From Chloroflexota bacterium (GTDB taxonomy: Bacteria; Chloroflexota; Dehalococcoidia; Lucifugimonadales; Lucifugimonadaceae), in the NCBI GenBank assembly GCA_002708145.1, contig PAOV01000013.1, positions 86,414 through 93,573 of the forward strand: DNA of 7,160 bases, given 5' to 3'. Below are positions 1-6,513 of the stretch, piece after piece. The notes beneath the pieces are model-generated. The model did not search any database. It saw nothing but the letters and a program-made list of their open reading frames with translations, and was not told where the DNA came from. Every line of letters starts with the position of its first letter. The first letter of the stretch is position 1. The position numbers were made by a program, and so were the translations under genes.

Positions 1-1
1 T

Positions 2-1162
2 TCTGAGGGATATGGATTTAGTATTTTCAAATGGGAGAGGGAAAATTTCTTTGATAAATGGGTGAGCTATATTAATCCTTTTGACAACCATAAGAAAATA
101 AAGTCAAAAGACCAGATAATAGAATATTTTTCTTTATTGGAAAGAATCGCTGTAAATGAAAATTTATACTCTGAATTATTCATGGAAAATTTAGACTTAA
201 AATCAAAGGCTCAAGAACAAGAAATTTATATTGATCGAATAAACAATAAAATCAGTAAAAATTCTGAGAATATTAAATTATTATCAGAAAAAATTGATAA
301 AGATAAAAATTTAATTAATCAGCAAAAATTATATATTGAGCAATATTTAGAGGAAAGTATTTCAAGTATTCTTCAATCTGACAAGGTAAATCTTTTTGGT
401 AGATTTTTTTATGTTCCTGTGGACTTTACTATAGGTGAAACGCCAAAATTACTTGTTATTTCACCAAGAGATAGAATATTTAGGAAAGAAGATAAACTGC
501 TAAATAATGATATCTTATTAGAGGATATTTTTAGAATAGAAAATCAATTATTTTCAAATAATAATCTTTCTGCAATAGTAGTTCCTACAGGTGGAGTTAG
601 TACCTATCCATCAATGGTATCTGAAGGAGATTTATTGTATGTTTTGCAAACATCTGCACACGAGTGGCTGCACAATTATTTAGCATTATTTCCATTAGGT
701 AGATCATACTTCAATAGCATAGAGATGCAATCTATTAATGAAACTATTTGTGATATTTTTGGTAATGAAGTTGGTTTGCTTGCATATGAAAAAATTATTG
801 GTACAGAAGAAAAAAAAGAGATTAATTATAAAAGTAATTTAGACATAAATTTTGATTTTAGTTCATTTATGAAGGATACAAGATTTGAGGCTGAAAAATT
901 ATTATCCGAGGGAAAAATCGTTGAGTCTGAGTCATTTATGAATAGCCAAGCAGAAGTATTATCAAACTATGGGTATAATATAAGAAAGATAAATCAAGCT
1001 TATTTTGCTTTTTATGGAACATATGGAGGAAACCCCGAGTCAATCAATGAATATCATGATAATTTAGTTCAAATTAGGGCTAAGTATGAAAATTTAGGTG
1101 AAATGATTCATGATATTAAGTATGCAGATAATATAGAAAAAATTAATAAATTATTAGAGTAG
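2..1162 (+). CDS. HExxH zinc metalloprotease-like protein with coiled coil, 5' partial
   Basis: The reading frame is open to the left window edge. The 20 codons before the GTG at 62 have no stop and encode an aromatic/basic stretch (FKWERENFFDKW), so that GTG is probably an internal Val and the true start lies outside. Numbering from the GTG, residues about 44-100 are rich in Glu, Lys, Ile and Leu and look like a coiled coil. HEWLH lies at 200-204 (bases 659-673), with a downstream NETICD at 226-231 whose Glu227 could be the third zinc ligand, as in gluzincins. A C-terminal block around 271-324 (ending RKINQAYFAFYGTYGG) resembles, from memory, uncharacterised Chloroflexota HExxH proteins. It probably acts as a peptidase, perhaps membrane-anchored by the unseen N-terminus. 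Substrate is unknown. hflK starts 30 bases downstream on the same strand. The metalloprotease motif is clear; activity is inferred. Confidence 0.75.
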   Translation, partial: SEGYGFSIFKWERENFFDKWVSYINPFDNHKKIKSKDQIIEYFSLLERIAVNENLYSELFMENLDLKSKAQEQEIYIDRINNKISKNSENIKLLSEKIDKDKNLINQQKLYIEQYLEESISSILQSDKVNLFGRFFYVPVDFTIGETPKLLVISPRDRIFRKEDKLLNNDILLEDIFRIENQLFSNNNLSAIVVPTGGVSTYPSMVSEGDLLYVLQTSAHEWLHNYLALFPLGRSYFNSIEMQSINETICDIFGNEVGLLAYEKIIGTEEKKEINYKSNLDINFDFSSFMKDTRFEAEKLLSEGKIVESESFMNSQAEVLSNYGYNIRKINQAYFAFYGTYGGNPESINEYHDNLVQIRAKYENLGEMIHDIKYADNIEKINKLLE

Positions 1163-1179
1163 TTTGTAGAAAAATAATA

Positions 1180-1191
1180 TATAATTATAAT
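1180..1191 (+). promoter_or_regulatory. Possible promoter -10 region(s) before hflK
   Basis: Two perfect TATAAT hexamers lie back to back at 1180-1185 and 1186-1191, in the only sizeable gap of the plus-strand block. The first would place transcription start about at the hflK ATG (1193), giving a leaderless message. This fits the lack of a Shine-Dalgarno sequence there. The second has a poor -35 candidate, TTGTAG at 1164-1169, 16 bases upstream, and would favour the later in-frame ATG at 1232. The region is so AT-rich that chance matches are likely, so this is only a candidate. Confidence 0.25.
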
Positions 1192-1192
1192 A

Positions 1193-2299
1193 ATGGTAAA
1201 TTCAAAGAGTAAAAAAATCGAAGATAGTAAAATGTATCGTCCCCCTCAGGATAACAACAGAGATGAACAAATTAATTTTGACGAATTGTTCGAAAAAATT
1301 TCGTCTTCTATGCCAAAAATACCTTTTCTAGGAAATAATGGAAAAGCTCCTTTAGTTATTATTGGATTTATAATAATTATCGTATTTTGGCTTTTGTCAG
1401 GTTTCTATACTGTAGGTCCTGATTCTCAGGCTGCATTGAGAACATTTGGAAAGTTTATTGGAACAGCAGATTCTGGTTTACACTGGCATTTTCCAGGTCC
1501 AGTTGGTAATAGAGATGTTGTTGCAGTTACCACAACAAGAAGATTAGAACTTGGTTTTCGATCTGGTTCTGATGGTTTTGCTGTTGCGCAACCTGTGACC
1601 AATGAATCCTTAATGATTACTGGTGACGAGAATATTGTGGATGTTCAAGCAGTGGTTCAATATAAAATATCGGACTTGCCAAATTACTTGTTTTTAGTTG
1701 ATGATCCGGGTGATTTCGAAAGAGGAGTTAACCCCGGTAGTCCTGATGGTAGAACACTTCGAGATATCGCAGAGACTGCATTAAGGCAGGTTGTTGGAGC
1801 AAGAAATATTGATGATGTATTGACTACTGAAAAAGAGCAAGTTCAAACTGAAGTTTTACTAAAAATGAAACAACTAACAACAGAATATGAAACGGGTTTA
1901 GATGTTATCCAGGTCCTTTTGCAAAATGTAAATCCACCCAAAGAAGTTCAAGCAGCCTTTGAAGACGTAGTTAAAGCTCGTGAAGATAGGGATAGACTTG
2001 TTAATTTAGCAGAAGCATATCAAGCATCAGAAATACCTAGGTCTTTAGGTCAGGCTGCACAAATTACGGAGGCTGCGCTAGGTTTCAAAGAAGGAAGAAT
2101 TGCTAAGGCTCAAGGTGAAGCCGATGGTTTTAATGCTATTTTAGAAGGTTATGTAAATTCTCCAGATGTGACTAAGAAAAGATTATATCTTGAGTCAATG
2201 GAATCAATATTGCCAGGTATTAAAAAATTTATTCTTGATGATAGTTCTGTTCTTCCATTTTTACCTATCGATGGTGCTAATTCAGGAGGAATACAATAA
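1193..2299 (+). CDS. hflK: HflK, band-7/SPFH membrane protein, FtsH modulator subunit
   Basis: This 368-residue protein has a polar N-terminus containing an NFDELFEKIS segment, like the DLDDIFRKLS region of E. coli HflK. One membrane helix follows at about 53-72. The SPFH domain then shows SGFYTVGPDSQAALRTFGKF, TGDENIVDVQAVVQYKI and ALRQVVGARNIDDVLT, and a long helical region has NPPKEVQAAFEDVVKAREDR and AEAY. The end matches the LYLESMESILP pattern. It lacks the long low-complexity C-terminal tail of E. coli HflK (about 419 residues). In other bacteria HflK and HflC form a periplasm-facing cage that controls FtsH proteolysis. The ATG at 1193 has no Shine-Dalgarno sequence; Met14 (base 1232) is an alternative start. 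The stop overlaps the hflC start by one base. Assignment is firm because of the adjacent hflC. Confidence 0.95.
   Translation: MVNSKSKKIEDSKMYRPPQDNNRDEQINFDELFEKISSSMPKIPFLGNNGKAPLVIIGFIIIIVFWLLSGFYTVGPDSQAALRTFGKFIGTADSGLHWHFPGPVGNRDVVAVTTTRRLELGFRSGSDGFAVAQPVTNESLMITGDENIVDVQAVVQYKISDLPNYLFLVDDPGDFERGVNPGSPDGRTLRDIAETALRQVVGARNIDDVLTTEKEQVQTEVLLKMKQLTTEYETGLDVIQVLLQNVNPPKEVQAAFEDVVKAREDRDRLVNLAEAYQASEIPRSLGQAAQITEAALGFKEGRIAKAQGEADGFNAILEGYVNSPDVTKKRLYLESMESILPGIKKFILDDSSVLPFLPIDGANSGGIQ
2284..2290 (+). promoter_or_regulatory. Strong ribosome binding site for hflC, inside the end of hflK
   Basis: AGGAGGA ends 8 bases before the hflC ATG at 2299. The same bases encode the Gly-Gly near the HflK C-terminus (SGGIQ). 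Together with the TAATG overlap this supports coupled, near-stoichiometric translation of the two partners and fixes the hflC start. Confidence 0.85.
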
Positions 2300-3354
2300 T
2301 GAATCCAAGAAATTTAGTAATTATATTTGTTATAGCGTTGTTCATCATTGTTCCTCAAATTGCTTATGTTGTAGATCAAACTCAAATAGCTATTGTAACC
2401 AGGTTTGGAGAGTATCAGAAAACATCTTCCAACCCTGGCTTGAAGTTTAAAACACCTTTTGCAGAGCAAGTAATCAAATTTGATAATAGATTATTAAGAG
2501 TTGACGCAGCTCCTGCGTCAATATTAACAGCAGACAAGAGAAATTTAGTTATTGATTCATATGCTAGATATAGAATAGTTGATCCACTCCAATTTTATAA
2601 AAGCTTGAGGAACGAAGTTGGTGCTGCATCCAGGGTAGGTGATATTGTTAATGCTCAACTAAGACAAGAAGTGGCTTTAGATTTACAAGAAGAAGTGATT
2701 TCTGAAAAACGAGAAGATATTATGCATAGAGTAACAGAAGCTAGCAACAGAATTGAAGTTTCTAGAGAATCTGTTCTTGAAACCTATGGATCTATAAATC
2801 ATGATGCGATAGAAATTTTTATTGATGAAAGTTTGACAGATAGAGAACGGGGCAGACCTGCATTACAACAAGAAGTTGATTTGCTAGTAAGTAATCCTAT
2901 GCCTGAATCTCTCAGTGAATTTTCTATAACATATACAACCGATATAGAAGATATATACGGAATTAGAATAGTAGATGTCAGGATAAAAAGAGCTGATTTC
3001 CCTCCTGATATAGAAACAAGTGTATTCCTAAGAATGGAAGCTGAAAGAGAAAGAATTGCAAGTGGACTTCGTGCAGAAGGATCACAAAAAGATGCTGAAA
3101 TCAGAGCAGATGTAGATAAGCAGGTAAATATTATTCTAAAGAGTGCAGAAGGTACATCAGCAAGATTATATGGAGAGGCAGAAGAACAAGCCATAAATAT
3201 TTTAGCTGAAGCACTTGAAAAAGATCCAGAATTTTATGAATTCAGAAGAACTCTTGAAGCATATGAAAAGTTTTTGGACGAAGAAACAACTATCATTTTA
3301 GATCCTAATAGTGATTTACTGAAATATCTGATGACTTCTGAAAATAATGAATGA
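2299..3354 (+). CDS. hflC: HflC, band-7/SPFH membrane protein, HflK partner
   Basis: This 351-residue protein is close to the usual length (E. coli about 334). An N-terminal membrane anchor at about 5-24 is followed by the SPFH domain: VDQTQIAIVTRFGEYQ, PGLKFKTPF, and DNRLLRVDAAPASILTADKR. The last matches the HflC pattern where HflK has TGDEN. IRIVDVRIKRADFP and MEAERERIASGLRAEG mark the end of the band-7 domain and the long helix. The C-terminus (DPEFYEFRRTLEAYEKF, then DPNSDLLKYL) is very like E. coli HflC. The segment at about 150-215 matches in position the insertion found in known HflC proteins. It is translated from a strong ribosome binding site, and its TGA overlaps the next start as ATGA. 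Inferred role: caging FtsH with HflK and modulating membrane-protein turnover. Confidence 0.95.
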   Translation: MNPRNLVIIFVIALFIIVPQIAYVVDQTQIAIVTRFGEYQKTSSNPGLKFKTPFAEQVIKFDNRLLRVDAAPASILTADKRNLVIDSYARYRIVDPLQFYKSLRNEVGAASRVGDIVNAQLRQEVALDLQEEVISEKREDIMHRVTEASNRIEVSRESVLETYGSINHDAIEIFIDESLTDRERGRPALQQEVDLLVSNPMPESLSEFSITYTTDIEDIYGIRIVDVRIKRADFPPDIETSVFLRMEAERERIASGLRAEGSQKDAEIRADVDKQVNIILKSAEGTSARLYGEAEEQAINILAEALEKDPEFYEFRRTLEAYEKFLDEETTIILDPNSDLLKYLMTSENNE

Positions 3355-4127
3355 AGAAATTTTTATTTCTAGTAATTTTTTCTACTTTAATTATTTCTTG
3401 TAGTTCTGAAAAAAGTAATCTACCAAACTTAAATAGTTTTTCACTAAACCCTACAGATCAATTTCCTGTATCTATTGATGAAACGGTTTATCAAACACAA
3501 CCTGCCCGAGGCAAAAGACATAATAATCCACATCTAGGTATTCACGTACTATATGCAGATGAAAATAAAAAATGGACTAAATTATATGATAAATCTGTAC
3601 CATCTGATTATCCTCCTCTATATGCAATTGCTGATGGTAAGATTGACAGTGTTATTAAAAAGAAAGAAATAAAAACTCCTCATGCTTATCATGATGCTTA
3701 TGAAATTAATTTGATTTTTGCTAAAGATGGTAACGGGGAAGAAATTTTTGCAAACTATAGCATAGAGCCTTTTGTTGAAGAACCTAAGGATGGATTTTAT
3801 GAGAATTTTATACTTGTTGATGAAGGACAAAATGTTTCTAAAGGAGATATATTAGCATATTTTTTTGTTCCACCTAACGCTTCTTATGAAGCAATTAAAG
3901 GCAAAAACGAAGCTACTACTCACCTTCATTTTCATATAGGAAATCTTAAAAGAAATACTTTTTTATCTCCATCTATTTTTAATGATAAAATCAGGCAAGA
4001 ATTTAGTAAATATATTGGGGGATACTATGGTTCAGATAGTAATGGTAAAAAATATACAGGGTGTTTTGGTGTAATGATTGAAGGCTCTGAAAACCCTTTT
4101 TCAAGTGATTCATTAGATTGTTCTTAA
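3351..4127 (+). CDS. M23/LytM-like peptidase-fold lipoprotein, possibly degenerate
   Basis: A lipoprotein signal is clear: MKK, a hydrophobic stretch, and lipobox IISC with Cys17, so the mature protein is probably lipid-anchored on the outer face of a membrane. The body follows the M23 order. It has HLGIH at 61-65 where HxGxD is usual, then YAIADGKIDSV at 91-101, VDEGQNVSKGDILAYF at 156-171, and HLHFHI at 191-196 where HLHFEV is typical. The zinc-binding HxH and His61 are present, but the Asp ligand is His65. The usual YxHL histidine appears to be Asn135 (FANYS). It could be an altered or inactive peptidoglycan peptidase, perhaps a binding or regulatory protein. Two late Cys (238, 257) could form a disulfide. 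It overlaps hflC by ATGA and so is probably co-translated with hflKC. Fold call good, activity uncertain. Confidence 0.75.
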   Translation: MKKFLFLVIFSTLIISCSSEKSNLPNLNSFSLNPTDQFPVSIDETVYQTQPARGKRHNNPHLGIHVLYADENKKWTKLYDKSVPSDYPPLYAIADGKIDSVIKKKEIKTPHAYHDAYEINLIFAKDGNGEEIFANYSIEPFVEEPKDGFYENFILVDEGQNVSKGDILAYFFVPPNASYEAIKGKNEATTHLHFHIGNLKRNTFLSPSIFNDKIRQEFSKYIGGYYGSDSNGKKYTGCFGVMIEGSENPFSSDSLDCS

Positions 4128-4834
4128 GTTATTAAATCTCCATTAATAATCTTTTCTTCTATTTCATAAATATCTTTCATACTTTCTATGCTATTCCATA
4201 ATTTTTCAGACTTAAATCCTAAGAGTTTTCTATTTTTAGACAATGAAACGAAAGTTGAATTTTCATGATCTCCAATATCAGGTAGCAAATTTTTGATAGA
4301 AGAATTCATAATATAAACTCCCGCATTGATCCAGTACGGTAGTTGACCTTTTTCAGTGAAACTACTTACATAGTCATCTTTATCACTAATTACTACTCCA
4401 TACTGGCTAATATAAGGAACAAGCATTAATGTGCATAAGACATTATTTTTAATATGAGATTTTACTATTGGTTCAATTTCTTGATTAGTAATTATATCTC
4501 CATTTGTAACTAAAATATTATTATTATCAGGAACCATTTCTAAGCCTTTTTTTAAAGCCCCTCCTCTTCCTAAGGGAGATTTTTCAAAATAATAATTTGC
4601 CCTAATTCCAAATTTAGATCCATCGCCAAAATGATCTTGAATCTTTTTGCCTAGATATCCGCATAAAAAAACAATATCTGTTACACCTTGTGATTTCATC
4701 CAATTAACTTGATGTTCAATTATTGGAATACCATTTATTTTTACCATTGGTTTAGGAAGATTATCTGTTAATGGTTTTAATCTTTCTCCCTTACCACCCA
4801 CTATTGTTAGAGCGTAAAATTTTTCATTTTTCAT
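4124..4834 (-). CDS. Sugar-phosphate nucleotidylyltransferase-like protein (NTP_transferase family)
   Basis: This 236-residue, single-domain protein lacks a left-handed beta-helix acyltransferase tail. The nucleotide-binding signature is at 13-29: GGKGERLKPLT then LPKP, with Arg18 and Lys28 in the usual places. PLGRGGAL at 87-94 corresponds to the common PLGTAGAL. TNGDI at 110-114 supplies the metal-binding Asp113, and WINAGVYIM at 168-176 is the typical sugar-site strand. Near the end, WNSIESMKD at 213-221 replaces the usual WxDIGTPED, so the second metal Asp is Ser215. The expected reaction is NTP plus sugar 1-phosphate to NDP-sugar, but the sugar and base cannot be read from sequence. It overlaps folB by 11 bases and is the last gene of the minus-strand operon. 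A FolK role is not supported by any motif. Confidence 0.8.
   Translation of the reverse strand: MKNEKFYALTIVGGKGERLKPLTDNLPKPMVKINGIPIIEHQVNWMKSQGVTDIVFLCGYLGKKIQDHFGDGSKFGIRANYYFEKSPLGRGGALKKGLEMVPDNNNILVTNGDIITNQEIEPIVKSHIKNNVLCTLMLVPYISQYGVVISDKDDYVSSFTEKGQLPYWINAGVYIMNSSIKNLLPDIGDHENSTFVSLSKNRKLLGFKSEKLWNSIESMKDIYEIEEKIINGDLIT
4129..4149 (+). terminator. Weak candidate terminator hairpin at the convergent junction
   Basis: TTATTAA (4129-4135) and TTAATAA (4143-4149) form a perfect 7-base inverted repeat with a 7-base loop, one base after the lipoprotein stop. It is followed by a pyrimidine-rich TCTTTTCTTCT run. The stem is entirely A-T, so it would be unstable, and it lies within the last codons of the minus-strand gene. 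It is the only candidate seen at this junction. Confidence 0.2.
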
Positions 4835-5189
4835 TTCTTTTTCTCGTAATGGTTACCCCAACAGATTCAGAAAATCTTACAGCTCCTGGTTTTCTAATAG
4901 TCATTTTTACAGAAATACAATTTTGATCTTCATTAAAGCAAATTTCTATAAGTTTATTGGCTAGTTTTTCTACCAAGTAGTATTCTGAGCTGGCTACGTG
5001 CTCCATTATCTTTTTACTTATTGTTCTATAGTTTACAGTATCATTTATGTCGTCGGATCGCATAGCTTGACTTAAATCAGATTCGATTTCTATATCAATC
5101 TCAATTTTTTGCTTTGTTTGTCTTTCCCATGAATTGATACCTATAATAGCATAAGCAACTAGGTTTTTTATATTTATTTTGTCATTCAT
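4824..5189 (-). CDS. folB: Dihydroneopterin aldolase (FolB family; FolX-type epimerase possible)
   Basis: At 121 residues this is the normal family length. Matching motifs in order are IKNLVAYAIIGINSWER with Glu22, QKIEIDIEIESDL, SDDINDTVNYRTISKKI with Tyr54, YYLVEKLANKL with Glu74, and RKPGAVRFSESVGVTITR with Lys100. The Glu, Tyr and Lys positions used by the aldolase are kept. The family converts 7,8-dihydroneopterin to 6-hydroxymethyl-7,8-dihydropterin and glycolaldehyde in folate synthesis. The KPGAV and GINSWE blocks favour FolB, while INDTVNYRTISKKIMEHV also resembles E. coli FolX (INDALNYRTVTKNIIQHV), which epimerises dihydroneopterin triphosphate. The start overlaps the preceding SDR stop as TAATG. 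Aldolase is the first choice; epimerase remains open. Confidence 0.92.
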   Translation of the reverse strand: MNDKINIKNLVAYAIIGINSWERQTKQKIEIDIEIESDLSQAMRSDDINDTVNYRTISKKIMEHVASSEYYLVEKLANKLIEICFNEDQNCISVKMTIRKPGAVRFSESVGVTITRKRNEK

Positions 5190-5914
5190 TATGTTAAGTG
5201 CCTTCCTCCATCTATATTAATGGTTTCTCCGGTTATGTAATCATTATTAATTAACATATCTATCACATTTGTAATTTCATTTAATTTGCCCATTCTTTTT
5301 GAAGGACCAAAACTAATACTTGATTTATTATAATCATTTACTTTTGTGTCTGATGGAGGCAATATAGCTCCTAAAGCTATTTCATTTACTTGTATTGATG
5401 GAGCTAATTCAAGAGCTAAACTTTTTGTTAATCCTGATAAAGAGTATTTAGAAACTCCGTAAGCGAAACGAGATTTTCTTGTTGTTTTCCAATCATTAAG
5501 ATTAATTATTTTTCCAGGATTATTACCTAAGTGTTTTTTTAATTCTTGAGATAAGATAAAAGGGGCTCTTAAATTGATATTAAGATGTTTATCCCATATT
5601 TCAGGGGTTGTATCTTTTAAATTTATTTTATTAAAAATTGAAGCATTATTTATTATAATATCTATATGACCAAATTCATCGATTATTTTTTTTATTAAAT
5701 TTATATTTTCACTTACTGATTGAAGATCAGATTTTACAATCATTGAATCTGAATTAATTGACTTTATCTCATCGTAAGTTTTAAAAGCTTCTGTCTTTGA
5801 ATTATTATAATGAATTATTGTGTTTGCATTTTTGCTGGCAAAAAACAATGCAATTTCTTTACCGATTCTTTGACTTGAACCTGTAACGAGTACGGTTTTA
5901 TTCGATATATTCAT
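5189..5914 (-). CDS. Pteridine reductase-like SDR (FolM/PTR1 type), probable dihydropterin or dihydrofolate reductase
   Basis: This is a 241-residue classical short-chain dehydrogenase. The dinucleotide-binding TGSSQRIGKEIA at 11-22 has the Arg16 of the TGxxxRIG form seen in PTR1 and FolM, and IHYNNS at 34-39 fits NADPH preference. NNAS is at 89-92. The usual catalytic Ser is replaced by Asp141 (NLNDW), with Tyr152 and Lys156 in YGVSK. That Asp/Tyr/Lys set is what pteridine reductases use (Leishmania PTR1, E. coli FolM). LALELAPSIQVNEIALGAILPP also matches the family, and the C-terminus has GETINIDGGR. It lies between folE and folB with overlaps on both sides (ATGA with folE, TAATG with folB), so a pterin substrate is well supported. 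It may reduce dihydromonapterin, dihydrofolate or another dihydropterin; the sequence does not decide. Confidence 0.85.
   Translation of the reverse strand: MNISNKTVLVTGSSQRIGKEIALFFASKNANTIIHYNNSKTEAFKTYDEIKSINSDSMIVKSDLQSVSENINLIKKIIDEFGHIDIIINNASIFNKINLKDTTPEIWDKHLNINLRAPFILSQELKKHLGNNPGKIINLNDWKTTRKSRFAYGVSKYSLSGLTKSLALELAPSIQVNEIALGAILPPSDTKVNDYNKSSISFGPSKRMGKLNEITNVIDMLINNDYITGETINIDGGRHLT
5201..5209 (-). promoter_or_regulatory. Purine-rich ribosome binding site for folB inside the SDR gene
   Basis: Read on the minus strand these bases are GGAGGAAGG, encoding Gly-Gly-Arg of the SDR C-terminal motif DGGRHLT. The nearer GGAAGG is 11 bases from the folB ATG, a rather long spacing, and the next start overlaps the SDR stop. 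Reinitiation may contribute as much as direct binding. Confidence 0.5.
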
Positions 5915-6513
5915 TTTATATGATTTAAGAATTCTTCTCTAGAACTATGATCTTTCTTAAATACTCCCAATAATGCGCTTGTACTCATCATAACATTAGG
6001 TTTTTTTACACCTCTCATTGCGGCACATAAATGTTTTCCTTCAACGACAACACCAACACCTTTTGGTGAAATTAATTTATCTACGGCATGAGCTATTTGT
6101 TGAGTCATTCTTTCCTGAACTTGCAATCTTTTTGAAAACATATCCACAAGTCTAGGTATTTTAGACAGACCAATAACTTTATTATTTGGAAGATAACCAA
6201 CGCTGACAGTCCCATGAAATGGCAGCATGTGATGTTCACATAAAGAAAAAAAATCTATATCTTTTACAACTACCATTTCATCATACTGAACTTCAAATAA
6301 TGCATTATTTAATAATTTTTTTATATCGGTTGCATATCCAGATAATAATTCATCATACATTTTAGCAACTCTAGATGGCGTACCTTCTGTACCATTTTTA
6401 TCAACGTAAGGGTCTAAAGTTTTTAAAAAATAACTAATATGATTTGAGATATTTTTTTTTGCTTCTGAATCAAAAATTAAACCATCTTCAAAATGTTCTT
6501 TTTTTTGTTTCAA
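5911..6513 (-). CDS. folE: GTP cyclohydrolase I (FolE, zinc type)
   Basis: At 200 residues this is a full-length type I enzyme. FSLCEHHMLPFHG at 89-101 gives zinc ligand Cys92 and the following His94-His95. VGYLPNNKVIGLSKIPRLVDMFSKRLQVQERMTQQI at about 105-140 is the family core. VVEGKHLCAAMRGV at 156-169 provides His161, the second zinc Cys163 and Arg167. The enzyme converts GTP to 7,8-dihydroneopterin triphosphate and formate, the first step of folate and tetrahydropterin synthesis. The start is TTG: no ATG or GTG lies upstream in frame before a stop, and a GGAGGA box sits 5 bases before it. The TTG overlaps the upstream TGA as TTGA, and its own TGA overlaps the SDR start. Assignment is secure. 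Confidence 0.97.
   Translation of the reverse strand: MKQKKEHFEDGLIFDSEAKKNISNHISYFLKTLDPYVDKNGTEGTPSRVAKMYDELLSGYATDIKKLLNNALFEVQYDEMVVVKDIDFFSLCEHHMLPFHGTVSVGYLPNNKVIGLSKIPRLVDMFSKRLQVQERMTQQIAHAVDKLISPKGVGVVVEGKHLCAAMRGVKKPNVMMSTSALLGVFKKDHSSREEFLNHIK

Noticed and set aside
62..64. GTG as the start of the first gene
   Set aside because: The frame stays open to the window edge, the upstream codons read like protein, and no ribosome binding site is suitably spaced.
2190..2450. Plus-strand open frame of 86 codons across the hflK/hflC junction
   Set aside because: It overlaps two well-supported genes in another frame and has no recognisable features.
2799..3194. Minus-strand open frame of 131 codons inside hflC
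   Set aside because: It is antisense to a conserved gene, with Ser/Leu/Ile-rich composition typical of a shadow frame and no ribosome binding site noted.
3618..3830. Minus-strand open frame of 70 codons inside the lipoprotein gene
   Set aside because: Antisense shadow of a conserved coding region, with low-complexity composition.
4088..4103. Inverted repeat TGAAAA/TTTTCA as a terminator for the minus-strand operon
   Set aside because: The stem is only 6 weak pairs, lies inside the lipoprotein gene, and no T-run follows it on the minus strand.
4124..4834. Nucleotidylyltransferase as MobA (molybdopterin guanylyltransferase) or FolK
   Set aside because: The signature GGKGERLKPLT with LPKP is of the sugar nucleotidylyltransferase type; MobA-type and FolK motifs are absent.
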